Assembly (NCBI GenBank): GCA_002314885.1 | Contig: DCHT01000017.1 | Coordinates: forward strand, 47,779 to 80,539 | From: Bacteroidales bacterium UBA1745 | GTDB lineage: Bacteria > Bacteroidota > Bacteroidia > Bacteroidales > UBA932 | DNA length: 32,761 bases | Direction of reading: 5' to 3' | Part shown: one piece after another, positions 1 through 5,941 of the stretch | How positions within the stretch are numbered: position 1 is the stretch's first letter | How the letters are laid out: each line of letters opens with the position of its first letter | Notes under the pieces: model-generated | The model's input: only the letters and a program-made list of their open reading frames with translations | Told to the model about the DNA's origin: nothing | Databases searched by the model: none | Position numbers and translations under genes: made by a program

Positions 1-83
1 TGAAGGCCGAGAGGCCTGTGCTGACTGACAGCGGTTACAATAACATAGGTAAAATAGACGAGGACGATTATGGAGACCTTTAG
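1..83 (+). CDS. 3' tail of an upstream gene, cut by the window edge
   Basis: The frame beginning at base 3 is open to a TAG at 81-83 and reads as an acidic tail ending GKIDEDDYGDL; the other two plus frames stop within the first 30 bases. The stop lies 14 bases past the start of the next gene, so the two genes overlap and are probably co-transcribed. Too little is visible to name a family. Confidence 0.35.
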   Translation, partial: KAERPVLTDSGYNNIGKIDEDDYGDL

Positions 84-1869
84 ATCATACCTGCGCGTCC
101 TCTGTGCCGCCTTTGCCCTTACGGCTCTTTTCGCCTGTTCCAAGGCTGAACTCGACGATCCGGCACCTGCCAGTCTGCCGTCTTATACCATCCACGTGAA
201 TGCCGGTACCGTGTCCGACGAGACCAAGTCCGGTTTCGGGCTGCTCGATGGCGGCGGATATGAGTCCTATTGGTCTGGTAATGAGCAGGTTGCGTTTATG
301 TTGAATACGACTGAGGTGGCTTCTACTACAGCCAATGGCAGCGGCAAGTCTACCTCGCTTGACGTCAGTTTTTCTGCTACCGCGACTTCCGGTACCCTCT
401 ACGCTTTTGCGCCTTATTACACCGGTTCCTACAAGGATGCGGCCGCTGGCGGCTTTACGACTATCACTGCTGCCAATGCCGCCAAGTACAATGATATCTA
501 TCTCTGTATTCCTGCGACCCAGACTCCTCTTGCCAATTCGGTCGACGAGCGAGCACATATTATTGCTGCTCGATATGCCTTTGACGATGGCCTGCCGGAG
601 TATATCGATATGGACTTCGAACACGTGATCGCATACGGTAAGATGACCATCAAGGATTTCAATCGCAGCATTGCGACTGTGGCCATCACCTTCCCGTCCA
701 ACGTGGCCGGTACTTCGTTCTGGTACTATTTCGCCGATGGCTCGCTTGGAAACTATACGAATTCCAACAACACGACTACTATTACCCTGAATGCCACCAA
801 TGTCGCTGATAACGTGTTCTGGTTCGGTCTGGCGCCGACGACGGTGGCTGTGGGCGATGCGCTGACTATCGTGGTGACTGATACTGATGGCACCACATAT
901 ACCAAGGAAGTGACCATTTCCAAGAAGGCTCTCGCGTTCGAGAAGGGCAAGGTTTCCAAGTTCGCGGTGAGCATTCCATCCTCTACGACAGTTGATCCGG
1001 TTGATCCTGTCGATCCTTCTGATGTCATAGTGGCTTACTCTACTTGCTATGAGATGCCGGCTTTCACGGCTTCCACTTCGAACAAGGCATATTCTACGAA
1101 GGGCACCAACTCTACGTATGGAGACTATTGGCTGACCGCGAATACGACCAATTCCAAGCAGACCTACGTGGTGCACAGGTTCCAGTATAACAGCAAGACC
1201 CTGCGCAACTATTCTATGCTCTTCGATGCCGACAAGAGGTGCGCGCTCTGGGTGTCAACGGTCTATAACAACGATGTCTGGAAGGACAACAATGTCAGCC
1301 GAAATGAAAACTGGGGCTACGATCCGGCGCTTTCTCAGAGCATCCAGCCTAATCTGAGCAAAACGTATTCCGGTTCCTACGACAGGGGACACCAGGTGGC
1401 TTCCAACGACCGTCAGACTACTGTGTTGCAGAACAATCAGACCTTCTACTACTCGAATATGACCCCTCAGTACAGCACCCTCAACCAGGGACAATGGGCT
1501 ACTCTCGAGAACAAGGTCCAGACTTATGCAGCAACTTGTTCCGGACTCGATACCCTCTATATGGTAACTGGCCCGGTATTCGAGAGCGGCTACTCGACCA
1601 CGACTGACGCCTCCAGCGTAGCGTGTCCGATTCCTAGCAAGTACTACAAGTGTCTGATGAAGTGTACCTTCAACTCTTCGGGCACGATGACCAAGGCCGT
1701 CGGTGTGGCTTACCTCACCCCGGGCAACGATGCCTCATCGAACACGAACTACACTAACTGGATCACCACCATCGACGCTGTTGAGGCTGCAACCGGACTC
1801 GATTTCTTCACCAACGTGCCTGCCACCCTGCAGACCGCCGCTGAGAAGACCAAGACAGCGCTGTTTTAA
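70..1869 (+). CDS. Lipoprotein: fimbrillin-like domain fused to DNA/RNA non-specific endonuclease
   Basis: A 599-residue protein with a lipoprotein signal peptide (hydrophobic residues 8-22, lipobox ending at Cys23), so probably anchored in the outer membrane. Residues about 35-303 are a beta-rich region resembling fimbrillin/Mfa-like domains, followed by an acidic Pro linker (PVDPVDPSD, about 310-318). Residues about 350-595 are a DNA/RNA non-specific (NUC1/Serratia-type) endonuclease: the DRGH motif at 438-441 supplies the catalytic His441; SNMTPQ at 462-467 gives the metal-binding Asn463; LNQGQW and LE follow at about 471-480; VTGPVF lies at 499-504. These are the family's landmarks, so the nuclease is probably active. 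It would cut nucleic acids at the cell surface, for feeding, biofilm DNA or competition. The fimbrillin-like assignment is by fold impression and is less certain than the nuclease. Confidence 0.9.
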   Translation: METFRSYLRVLCAAFALTALFACSKAELDDPAPASLPSYTIHVNAGTVSDETKSGFGLLDGGGYESYWSGNEQVAFMLNTTEVASTTANGSGKSTSLDVSFSATATSGTLYAFAPYYTGSYKDAAAGGFTTITAANAAKYNDIYLCIPATQTPLANSVDERAHIIAARYAFDDGLPEYIDMDFEHVIAYGKMTIKDFNRSIATVAITFPSNVAGTSFWYYFADGSLGNYTNSNNTTTITLNATNVADNVFWFGLAPTTVAVGDALTIVVTDTDGTTYTKEVTISKKALAFEKGKVSKFAVSIPSSTTVDPVDPVDPSDVIVAYSTCYEMPAFTASTSNKAYSTKGTNSTYGDYWLTANTTNSKQTYVVHRFQYNSKTLRNYSMLFDADKRCALWVSTVYNNDVWKDNNVSRNENWGYDPALSQSIQPNLSKTYSGSYDRGHQVASNDRQTTVLQNNQTFYYSNMTPQYSTLNQGQWATLENKVQTYAATCSGLDTLYMVTGPVFESGYSTTTDASSVACPIPSKYYKCLMKCTFNSSGTMTKAVGVAYLTPGNDASSNTNYTNWITTIDAVEAATGLDFFTNVPATLQTAAEKTKTALF

Positions 1870-1870
1870 C

Positions 1871-1901
1871 GCAGAACTAGTGCCACTACTTCTGCGCCAC
1901 T
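1871..1901 (+). repeat. Dispersed palindrome, copy A
   Basis: Begins GCAGAACTAG and ends TTCTGCGCCACT. The core is self-complementary: GCAGAA pairs with TTCTGC and TAGTG with CACTA, with a C.C mismatch between the two stems. It lies between the stops of two convergent genes and is followed by TTTTT, so as RNA it could also help end transcription. Confidence 0.85.
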
Positions 1902-1921
1902 TTTTGCTGCTGTTTCCGCGC

Positions 1922-2662
1922 CTACTCGACCACGCTGACCGTCATCGTCACGTCCTCAACCGGTCTGTCTGACCTGTCGGTTACAGATTGCTGTATCGCA
2001 TCGATGACTTCGAGTCCGCTCTCCACTTCGCCGAATACCGTGTACTGTCCGTCGAGGAACGGTACGCCTCCGACTGTGGTGTAGGCTTCCTTCTGGGCTG
2101 CTGAGAGTTTGCCAAGTCCCTTGTCCTTGACGATGGCCTCGGTCATTGCTACGAGTTCGTCCTGGAGCGCCTGAAGACCTGCACGGTCACGGTTGCGACG
2201 CAGTTCCATAATCTGGCCGCGTCTCTCTGCTGCAAGTCCGTTGAACACACTCTGCTGTGCCTGCATAAGTGACTGTTTTTCAAGCTGTCCGAGCTGTCCA
2301 GGGTTGTAAACCTGGCCCCAGCAGATGTAGAACTGCGATCCGCTGCTCCTGCGCTGAGGGTTGGCTTCGTCGCCCAGTCTTGCTGCTGCAAGAGCGCCTC
2401 TCTTGTGGAAGAGTTCAGGCTTGATTTCGGCCGGAATCGTATATCCTGGACCTCCGCTGCCGAGCTGCTGACCCTTCGCGGCCCCCTTGCTGTTCGGGTC
2501 TCCGCCCTGGATCATAAAGTCCTTGATCACCCTATGGAAAAGGGTCCCGTCATAGTAGCCTTCCTTCGCGAGCTTGATGATATTGTCGCGGTGAAGCGGG
2601 GTCTCGTCATAGAGCCTCGCAACGATATCGCCCTTAGGCGTTGAAATTTTGATCTTTGCCAT
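1922..2662 (-). CDS. Cyclophilin-type peptidylprolyl isomerase
   Basis: A 246-residue cytoplasmic protein without a signal peptide that interconverts cis and trans prolyl bonds. Cyclophilin landmarks are clear: FHRVIKDFMIQGGDP at 42-56, containing the catalytic Arg44 and Gln52, and GSQFYI at 108-113. The domain is interrupted at about residues 118-200 by a charged helical insertion rich in Gln, Arg and Glu, then resumes with the FLDGQYTVFGEV strand near the C-terminus. The insertion makes the protein longer than a minimal cyclophilin of about 165 residues. The gene lies 38 bases downstream of ridA in the same direction with palindrome copy B between them, so the two are probably one transcript. 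Confidence 0.93.
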   Translation of the reverse strand: MAKIKISTPKGDIVARLYDETPLHRDNIIKLAKEGYYDGTLFHRVIKDFMIQGGDPNSKGAAKGQQLGSGGPGYTIPAEIKPELFHKRGALAAARLGDEANPQRRSSGSQFYICWGQVYNPGQLGQLEKQSLMQAQQSVFNGLAAERRGQIMELRRNRDRAGLQALQDELVAMTEAIVKDKGLGKLSAAQKEAYTTVGGVPFLDGQYTVFGEVESGLEVIDAIQQSVTDRSDRPVEDVTMTVSVVE

Positions 2663-2671
2663 ATTTTTGGT

Positions 2672-2702
2672 GCATTACTAGTGCCACTACTTCTGCGCCA
2701 CT
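2672..2702 (-). repeat. Dispersed palindrome, copy B (overlaps the ridA stop codon)
   Basis: Identical to copy A over 31 bases except for two bases at the left end (TT for GA). On the minus strand its AGTGG end provides the AG of the TAG stop codon of the upstream RidA gene, and the rest fills most of the 38-base gap before the cyclophilin start. This is the classic intercistronic position of REP-like hairpins. Confidence 0.85.
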
Positions 2703-3105
2703 ATTCGCCAGCCGACTCGCTCTCAGGCGCGTTGTAGACCGCTATAGCGTCGATTTCGACCTTCGCTCCCTTCGGAAGAGCCGCAACCTGGTAGCACACT
2801 CGGGCTGGCTTGTCCTCCGTGAAAAACTCAGCATATATCGAATTCATAGCGCCGAATTCAGCGATGTCGTCGAGCAGGACGCAGGTCTTTACTACGTCGT
2901 TGAAGCCGAGGCCTGCCTCCGCAAGGATGTTGCCGATGTTGGTCAGGGACTGACGTGTCTGAGCCTCAATGCCCTCTGGAATGCTGCCAGTGGCAGGATT
3001 TACCGGAAGCTGACCGGAAACATAGAGGGTGTTGTCTGCCATAATGGCCTGGGAATAAGGACCGATCGCTGCCGGTGCCAATGGGGAAGCAATGACTTTT
3101 TTCAT
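2701..3105 (-). CDS. ridA: RidA family 2-iminobutanoate/2-iminopropanoate deaminase
   Basis: A 134-residue protein, the usual length for the YjgF/YER057c/UK114 family. These trimeric enzymes hydrolyse reactive enamine/imine intermediates formed by PLP-dependent enzymes, releasing ammonia. Visible landmarks are the N-terminal APAAIGPYSQA stretch, LYVSGQLP at 27-34, the substrate-binding Arg102 in PARVCYQVAALPKGA, and Glu117 in VEIDAIA. The ATG start gives a standard N-terminus (MKKVIAS). It leads a two-gene unit with the cyclophilin gene. A -7 box lies 22 bases upstream, in a divergent region shared with the ATP-grasp gene. Confidence 0.93.
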   Translation of the reverse strand: MKKVIASPLAPAAIGPYSQAIMADNTLYVSGQLPVNPATGSIPEGIEAQTRQSLTNIGNILAEAGLGFNDVVKTCVLLDDIAEFGAMNSIYAEFFTEDKPARVCYQVAALPKGAKVEIDAIAVYNAPESESAGE

Positions 3106-3127
3106 TCTTGTCTTTTTATGTGATTTC

Positions 3128-3135
3128 CAAAGTTA
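3128..3135 (-). promoter_or_regulatory. -7 box of the ridA promoter
   Basis: The minus strand reads TAACTTTG, matching the Bacteroidota -7 consensus TAnnTTTG, 22 bases from the ridA ATG. I see no convincing -33 TTG. Confidence 0.55.
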
Positions 3136-3156
3136 CTAATAATTCGTAACACTGCT

Positions 3157-3164
3157 TATCTTTG
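3157..3164 (+). promoter_or_regulatory. -7 box of the ATP-grasp gene promoter
   Basis: TATCTTTG matches TAnnTTTG. It ends one base before palindrome copy C, so transcription should begin inside or at the edge of the palindrome. It also overlaps the upstream TTG (3162) that would extend the ATP-grasp frame, which argues against that start. Confidence 0.55.
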
Positions 3165-3165
3165 T

Positions 3166-3197
3166 GCAGAACTAGTGGCACTACTTCTGCGTCAACT
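3166..3197 (+). repeat. Dispersed palindrome, copy C
   Basis: The same core as copy D (GCAGAACTAG, then TGGCACTACTTCTGCG) with a one-base insertion near the right end. It fills the interval between the -7 box and the likely TTG start at 3198, so it would form a hairpin in the 5' leader. It is also in frame with the gene: read through, it encodes CRTSGTTSA, the same peptide as the internal copy. Confidence 0.85.
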
Positions 3198-4061
3198 TTG
3201 GCAACAAAAACCGACATATTGATTCCGGAACTCGGCGGAAAAATCGCCGAGGTGGTGGCGAAGTCTCTGCGGAAGCACGGGCTGGAGGTGGCCATTTTCG
3301 ACGATTCACGCTTCGGAAAAGACGAAATGGGCTACTTGAGGGAGCTGCGCAAGGCAATTTCGGAGCTGCAGCCTGCCGCAGTGATGCCGATCTTCAGGGG
3401 AGAGTGCTTGGCGAGAGAGTGGTGCAGAACTAGTGGCACTACTTCTGCGCCACTGCTCTGCGAGTCGGCGGAGAAGATAGCTTTGCTCGATGACAAGGTC
3501 ACGTGCTCGGACTTGGTAAAAGATCTCGGCATCCCGCAGCCGAGGATGTACAAGGACGAGGAGGTGGAGGCGATAGGGAAGTGGCCCGTCGTCTTCAAGC
3601 GTGCACGCGGTCTGAGCGGTTCGTCCGTCTATTTTCCGAAGGACCGGAAGGCTCTCGACAATTTGATTCGATCTTGCATTATCCCTGCGACGTCGCGCCG
3701 TCCGGAGATAGTCCGCCCTCACCTGATAATGGACTATATTAAGGGTTACAATGTCTCTGTGGACGCCTTCAGGTGGGCAAAAGACGGCGAAGTCCATTTC
3801 GAAGCCATCGCCTATCGCACCCTGTGGCCGGTCGGCAAGGGCATATCAAAAGTCAGAATCAGGGTCAGACGGCCTCAGCTCATCGATTACGCACGCAGGA
3901 TATTGGATTCGGTCGACTACAACGGCGTCTGCGGACTGGATTTCCGCAAAGCATACTTCCTCGAATGCAACCCGCGCTTCAGCGGCGGCCTCAGGACCTC
4001 GCTCGCGGCCGGACTCGACCTGCCGTGGTTGTTGTGGACAAATAATTATTTAAAAAAATAG
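3198..4061 (+). CDS. ATP-grasp family protein with an embedded palindrome
   Basis: A protein of 287 residues from the TTG at 3198. A Rossmann-like pre-ATP-grasp segment (KTDILIPELGG, then IFDDSRFG) precedes an ATP-grasp core: SAEKIALLDDK, the nucleotide-binding PVVFKRARGLSGSSV, the LIMDYIKGYNVSVDAF strand, and the metal-binding FLECNPRFSGG near the C-terminus. Such enzymes ligate a carboxylate to an amine or thiol using ATP; the substrate is not evident. I prefer the 3198 start because the TTG at 3162 lies inside the apparent -7 box. Starting at 3162 would add 12 residues encoded by a repeat. The unusual point is the segment WCRTSGTTSAPL, where palindrome copy D is translated in frame just before the ATP-grasp core. 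Whether the protein still works cannot be told from sequence. Confidence 0.8.
   Translation: MATKTDILIPELGGKIAEVVAKSLRKHGLEVAIFDDSRFGKDEMGYLRELRKAISELQPAAVMPIFRGECLAREWCRTSGTTSAPLLCESAEKIALLDDKVTCSDLVKDLGIPQPRMYKDEEVEAIGKWPVVFKRARGLSGSSVYFPKDRKALDNLIRSCIIPATSRRPEIVRPHLIMDYIKGYNVSVDAFRWAKDGEVHFEAIAYRTLWPVGKGISKVRIRVRRPQLIDYARRILDSVDYNGVCGLDFRKAYFLECNPRFSGGLRTSLAAGLDLPWLLWTNNYLKK
3418..3454 (+). repeat. Dispersed palindrome, copy D (inside a coding sequence)
   Basis: A 37-base near-perfect palindrome, from AGTGGTGCAGAAC to TTCTGCGCCACT. It lies within the ATP-grasp gene with the frame kept open and is read as CRTSGTTSAPL. It is the most complete of the four copies in this cluster. Confidence 0.9.
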
Positions 4062-4093
4062 CAGTATCAGTTAGGAAATAACCCATCTTTCCG

Positions 4094-4101
4094 TACATTT
4101 G
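4094..4101 (+). promoter_or_regulatory. -7 box of the jet operon promoter
   Basis: TACATTTG matches TAnnTTTG, with a weak TTAG in the -33 region near 4071. It sits 33 bases after the ATP-grasp stop and about 89 bases before the jetA ATG, leaving a leader that contains a long hairpin. Confidence 0.55.
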
Positions 4102-4112
4102 CAGAAATAGCA

Positions 4113-4163
4113 AGCAAGAATATAATTATACCCTGTCCGCAGGGGTGTATTATGTTCTTGCTT
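4113..4163 (+). promoter_or_regulatory. Long leader hairpin upstream of jetA (possible attenuator)
   Basis: The left arm (4113-4135) starts AGCAAGAA and ends ACCCTG. The right arm (4140-4163) starts CAGGGGT and ends TTCTTGCTT. The arms pair with a few bulges around the loop TCCG, and five T residues follow (4162-4166). A strong stem followed by a T run, placed between promoter and start codon, fits an attenuator or intrinsic terminator. It could equally stop read-through from the gene upstream. Confidence 0.55.
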
Positions 4164-4189
4164 TTTGCGTTTGTATAAGTCCGGAGAAT

Positions 4190-5386
4190 ATGGCTGCGTT
4201 TAATAATATAGATGAACTGATACGTATGCTCAGCAGGGAGAAGGCTCTGCTGAAGCATATGTTCGCCAACAGAAAGAACCTTAACGTTCGCTACGACACG
4301 GCTCGCGAACTCGTAGAGTACAAGGAGGAGCGTATATTGTATCTCATCGACCATGGTGTCATCCACGACAGCGGCGATTTCTTCGAAATGGAAGACGTAT
4401 ATCTGTATTTTTTCGAGGAGGTGCTCAATGTCAGCGAACAGATTAACGTCGCCAGCGTCAAGGAAAGCATCGATTCACTCAATTCGGCCATAGACTATTA
4501 TCTGCTCGAGAATTCCGAGCAGCGCAAGTATGATTATCTGAAGCATGTCCGCAAGATACTTCGGAACATTGCCCAGACCACATTCAAGAACGTAATCGAT
4601 CTCAAACGGAACATCGACAACACCTACAAGAACGAGCCTAACTATGCCATCAAGAAGGAGAAACTAAAGAAATTGGACGAGAAACGGCTAGGCATTGCAG
4701 AGATGATCAGGCAGACGGAGATATTGATCGATGAGAGGCAGCCAGGTTTCTTCAAACTTGCGATGGATGTCGGTCTCAACAACACGGTAAGGGACGTGAA
4801 GCTCCAACTGACCGATGCCTATCACAATCTCATAGAACTGGACCGTCAGATCATAGATTATCTGAACCTGATCGAATATCAGAACCGCCTTCTGAAGAAG
4901 CTCCGCCGGGTGAAGTATCTCCGTGACCAGATGGTGATGGAAAGCCAGACAAACGTCAATCAGGTCCTGAACTCCATCTCGCCGCTTTGGATGGAGAACC
5001 GCCCGAAATACACTCTCAAACTTTCGGTGGACTTCCTGCGTAACACCGACGAAGGCCTGGATGCACTCAAGGCACTGTCCGCCAGAATCAAAACCGGAGT
5101 CGTCGCTTCCAAGCGCAAGGCTGAGCCTCTGACTTCCGAGTTTATGGACAGGGCGGAAAAGGTCTTGGATTCCGTGAATACCCTTGAAATGAAGAATGCC
5201 TTCCTCGCCTCGGGAGAGGACCTCTACACCTTCATTCGGAATTACAACTATCATAAGACCTTGGAGCGGGAGGCCAAGCTCGTGCTTTTCTGCCAGATTG
5301 CCTCCCAGTATCTGCCCGAACTGAACGTCTGCGACAACTTCGCGCTCGACAACGACATCGAATACCCGCTTATTTTCCCAGCATAG
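4190..5386 (+). CDS. jetA: JetA, kleisin-like subunit of a Wadjet system
   Basis: A 398-residue, highly charged, mostly helical protein with no signal peptide. By position and build it corresponds to JetA, the MukF/kleisin-like subunit that bridges the SMC heads. The N-terminal part (about 5-90) looks like a winged-helix region (ARELVEYKEERILYLIDHG, then DFFEMEDVYLYFFEEV), followed by long helices with coiled-coil character from about 95 to 260. I use the ATG at 4190 because CGGAG lies four bases upstream; the GTG at 4145 would add 15 residues from the leader hairpin. It is the first gene of the operon, three bases before jetB. The family call rests mainly on synteny with the SMC and Toprim-like genes; jet genes act together against plasmids. 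Confidence 0.8.
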   Translation: MAAFNNIDELIRMLSREKALLKHMFANRKNLNVRYDTARELVEYKEERILYLIDHGVIHDSGDFFEMEDVYLYFFEEVLNVSEQINVASVKESIDSLNSAIDYYLLENSEQRKYDYLKHVRKILRNIAQTTFKNVIDLKRNIDNTYKNEPNYAIKKEKLKKLDEKRLGIAEMIRQTEILIDERQPGFFKLAMDVGLNNTVRDVKLQLTDAYHNLIELDRQIIDYLNLIEYQNRLLKKLRRVKYLRDQMVMESQTNVNQVLNSISPLWMENRPKYTLKLSVDFLRNTDEGLDALKALSARIKTGVVASKRKAEPLTSEFMDRAEKVLDSVNTLEMKNAFLASGEDLYTFIRNYNYHKTLEREAKLVLFCQIASQYLPELNVCDNFALDNDIEYPLIFPA

Positions 5387-5389
5387 ACT

Positions 5390-5941
5390 ATGAAGTATAC
5401 AAAAGAAATATTTGACTCGCTCAGCAGAGGCGGGTTTATCTGCTCCAATAGCGTCCGGCAGAGCGCAAAACGGTGGTATGACGCCATTGAGGACGCTTAT
5501 CAGCAATATCGGGAGTATTATGAAGGGATAGGTTTCCAACTGGAAATGGGGAACGGCTACTTCTATTTTACCCGCGCCGAGTCCAAAGTGGAACTGGCCG
5601 ACAAACTGGAACGCTTTTCCCGCTGGATTGACAGGCTGGACTTCCTGAAAACCTTCAACAGCGCATTCAGCCCTGGCTTCAGCTTCAGCCGTTTCAACAT
5701 AATGGAACAGATGGCTTCGGACATAGAACTCAAGGAAAAGGCGTCGAAACTGTACAAGGAAAAACTCTCATTGGAGGAAGTCGTTGAGAAACTTGTCGAC
5801 GACCTCGAAAAACTTGGATTCATCGAGTTGGAAAACGACATTGACGGCATCTGGAAAGTCACCAGTGCCTTTCATTATATAGAAGAATTGGTAGACAGTC
5901 TGATAATATCAGAGGAGGTGGAAAATGAGATATCTGAATAA
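5390..5941 (+). CDS. jetB: JetB, KITE/MukE-like subunit of a Wadjet system
   Basis: A 183-residue protein. It is acidic and helical, with a likely winged-helix segment near the C-terminus (LSLEEVVEKLVDDLEKLGF, then WKVTSAFHYIEELV). This size and order, between a kleisin-like gene and a giant SMC gene, match JetB, the MukE/KITE-like dimer that binds the kleisin. The N-terminal RGGFICSNSVRQSAKRWYDAI fits a small HTH-like unit as well. The start lies three bases after the jetA stop, and the last 17 bases overlap jetC, so translation is probably coupled. Sequence alone is weak for this fast-evolving family; context carries the call. Confidence 0.78.
   Translation: MKYTKEIFDSLSRGGFICSNSVRQSAKRWYDAIEDAYQQYREYYEGIGFQLEMGNGYFYFTRAESKVELADKLERFSRWIDRLDFLKTFNSAFSPGFSFSRFNIMEQMASDIELKEKASKLYKEKLSLEEVVEKLVDDLEKLGFIELENDIDGIWKVTSAFHYIEELVDSLIISEEVENEISE

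Noticed and set aside
85..1176. A long open frame (363 codons) on the minus strand opposite the nuclease gene
   Set aside because: It is a shadow: the plus frame has a lipoprotein signal and nuclease motifs, while the minus frame shows no recognisable domain and a low-complexity, Arg/Ile/Gly-rich composition.
3162..3197. TTG at 3162 as the start of the ATP-grasp gene
   Set aside because: It lies inside an apparent -7 promoter box and would make the first residues purely repeat-encoded; TTG at 3198 leads straight into the conserved domain.
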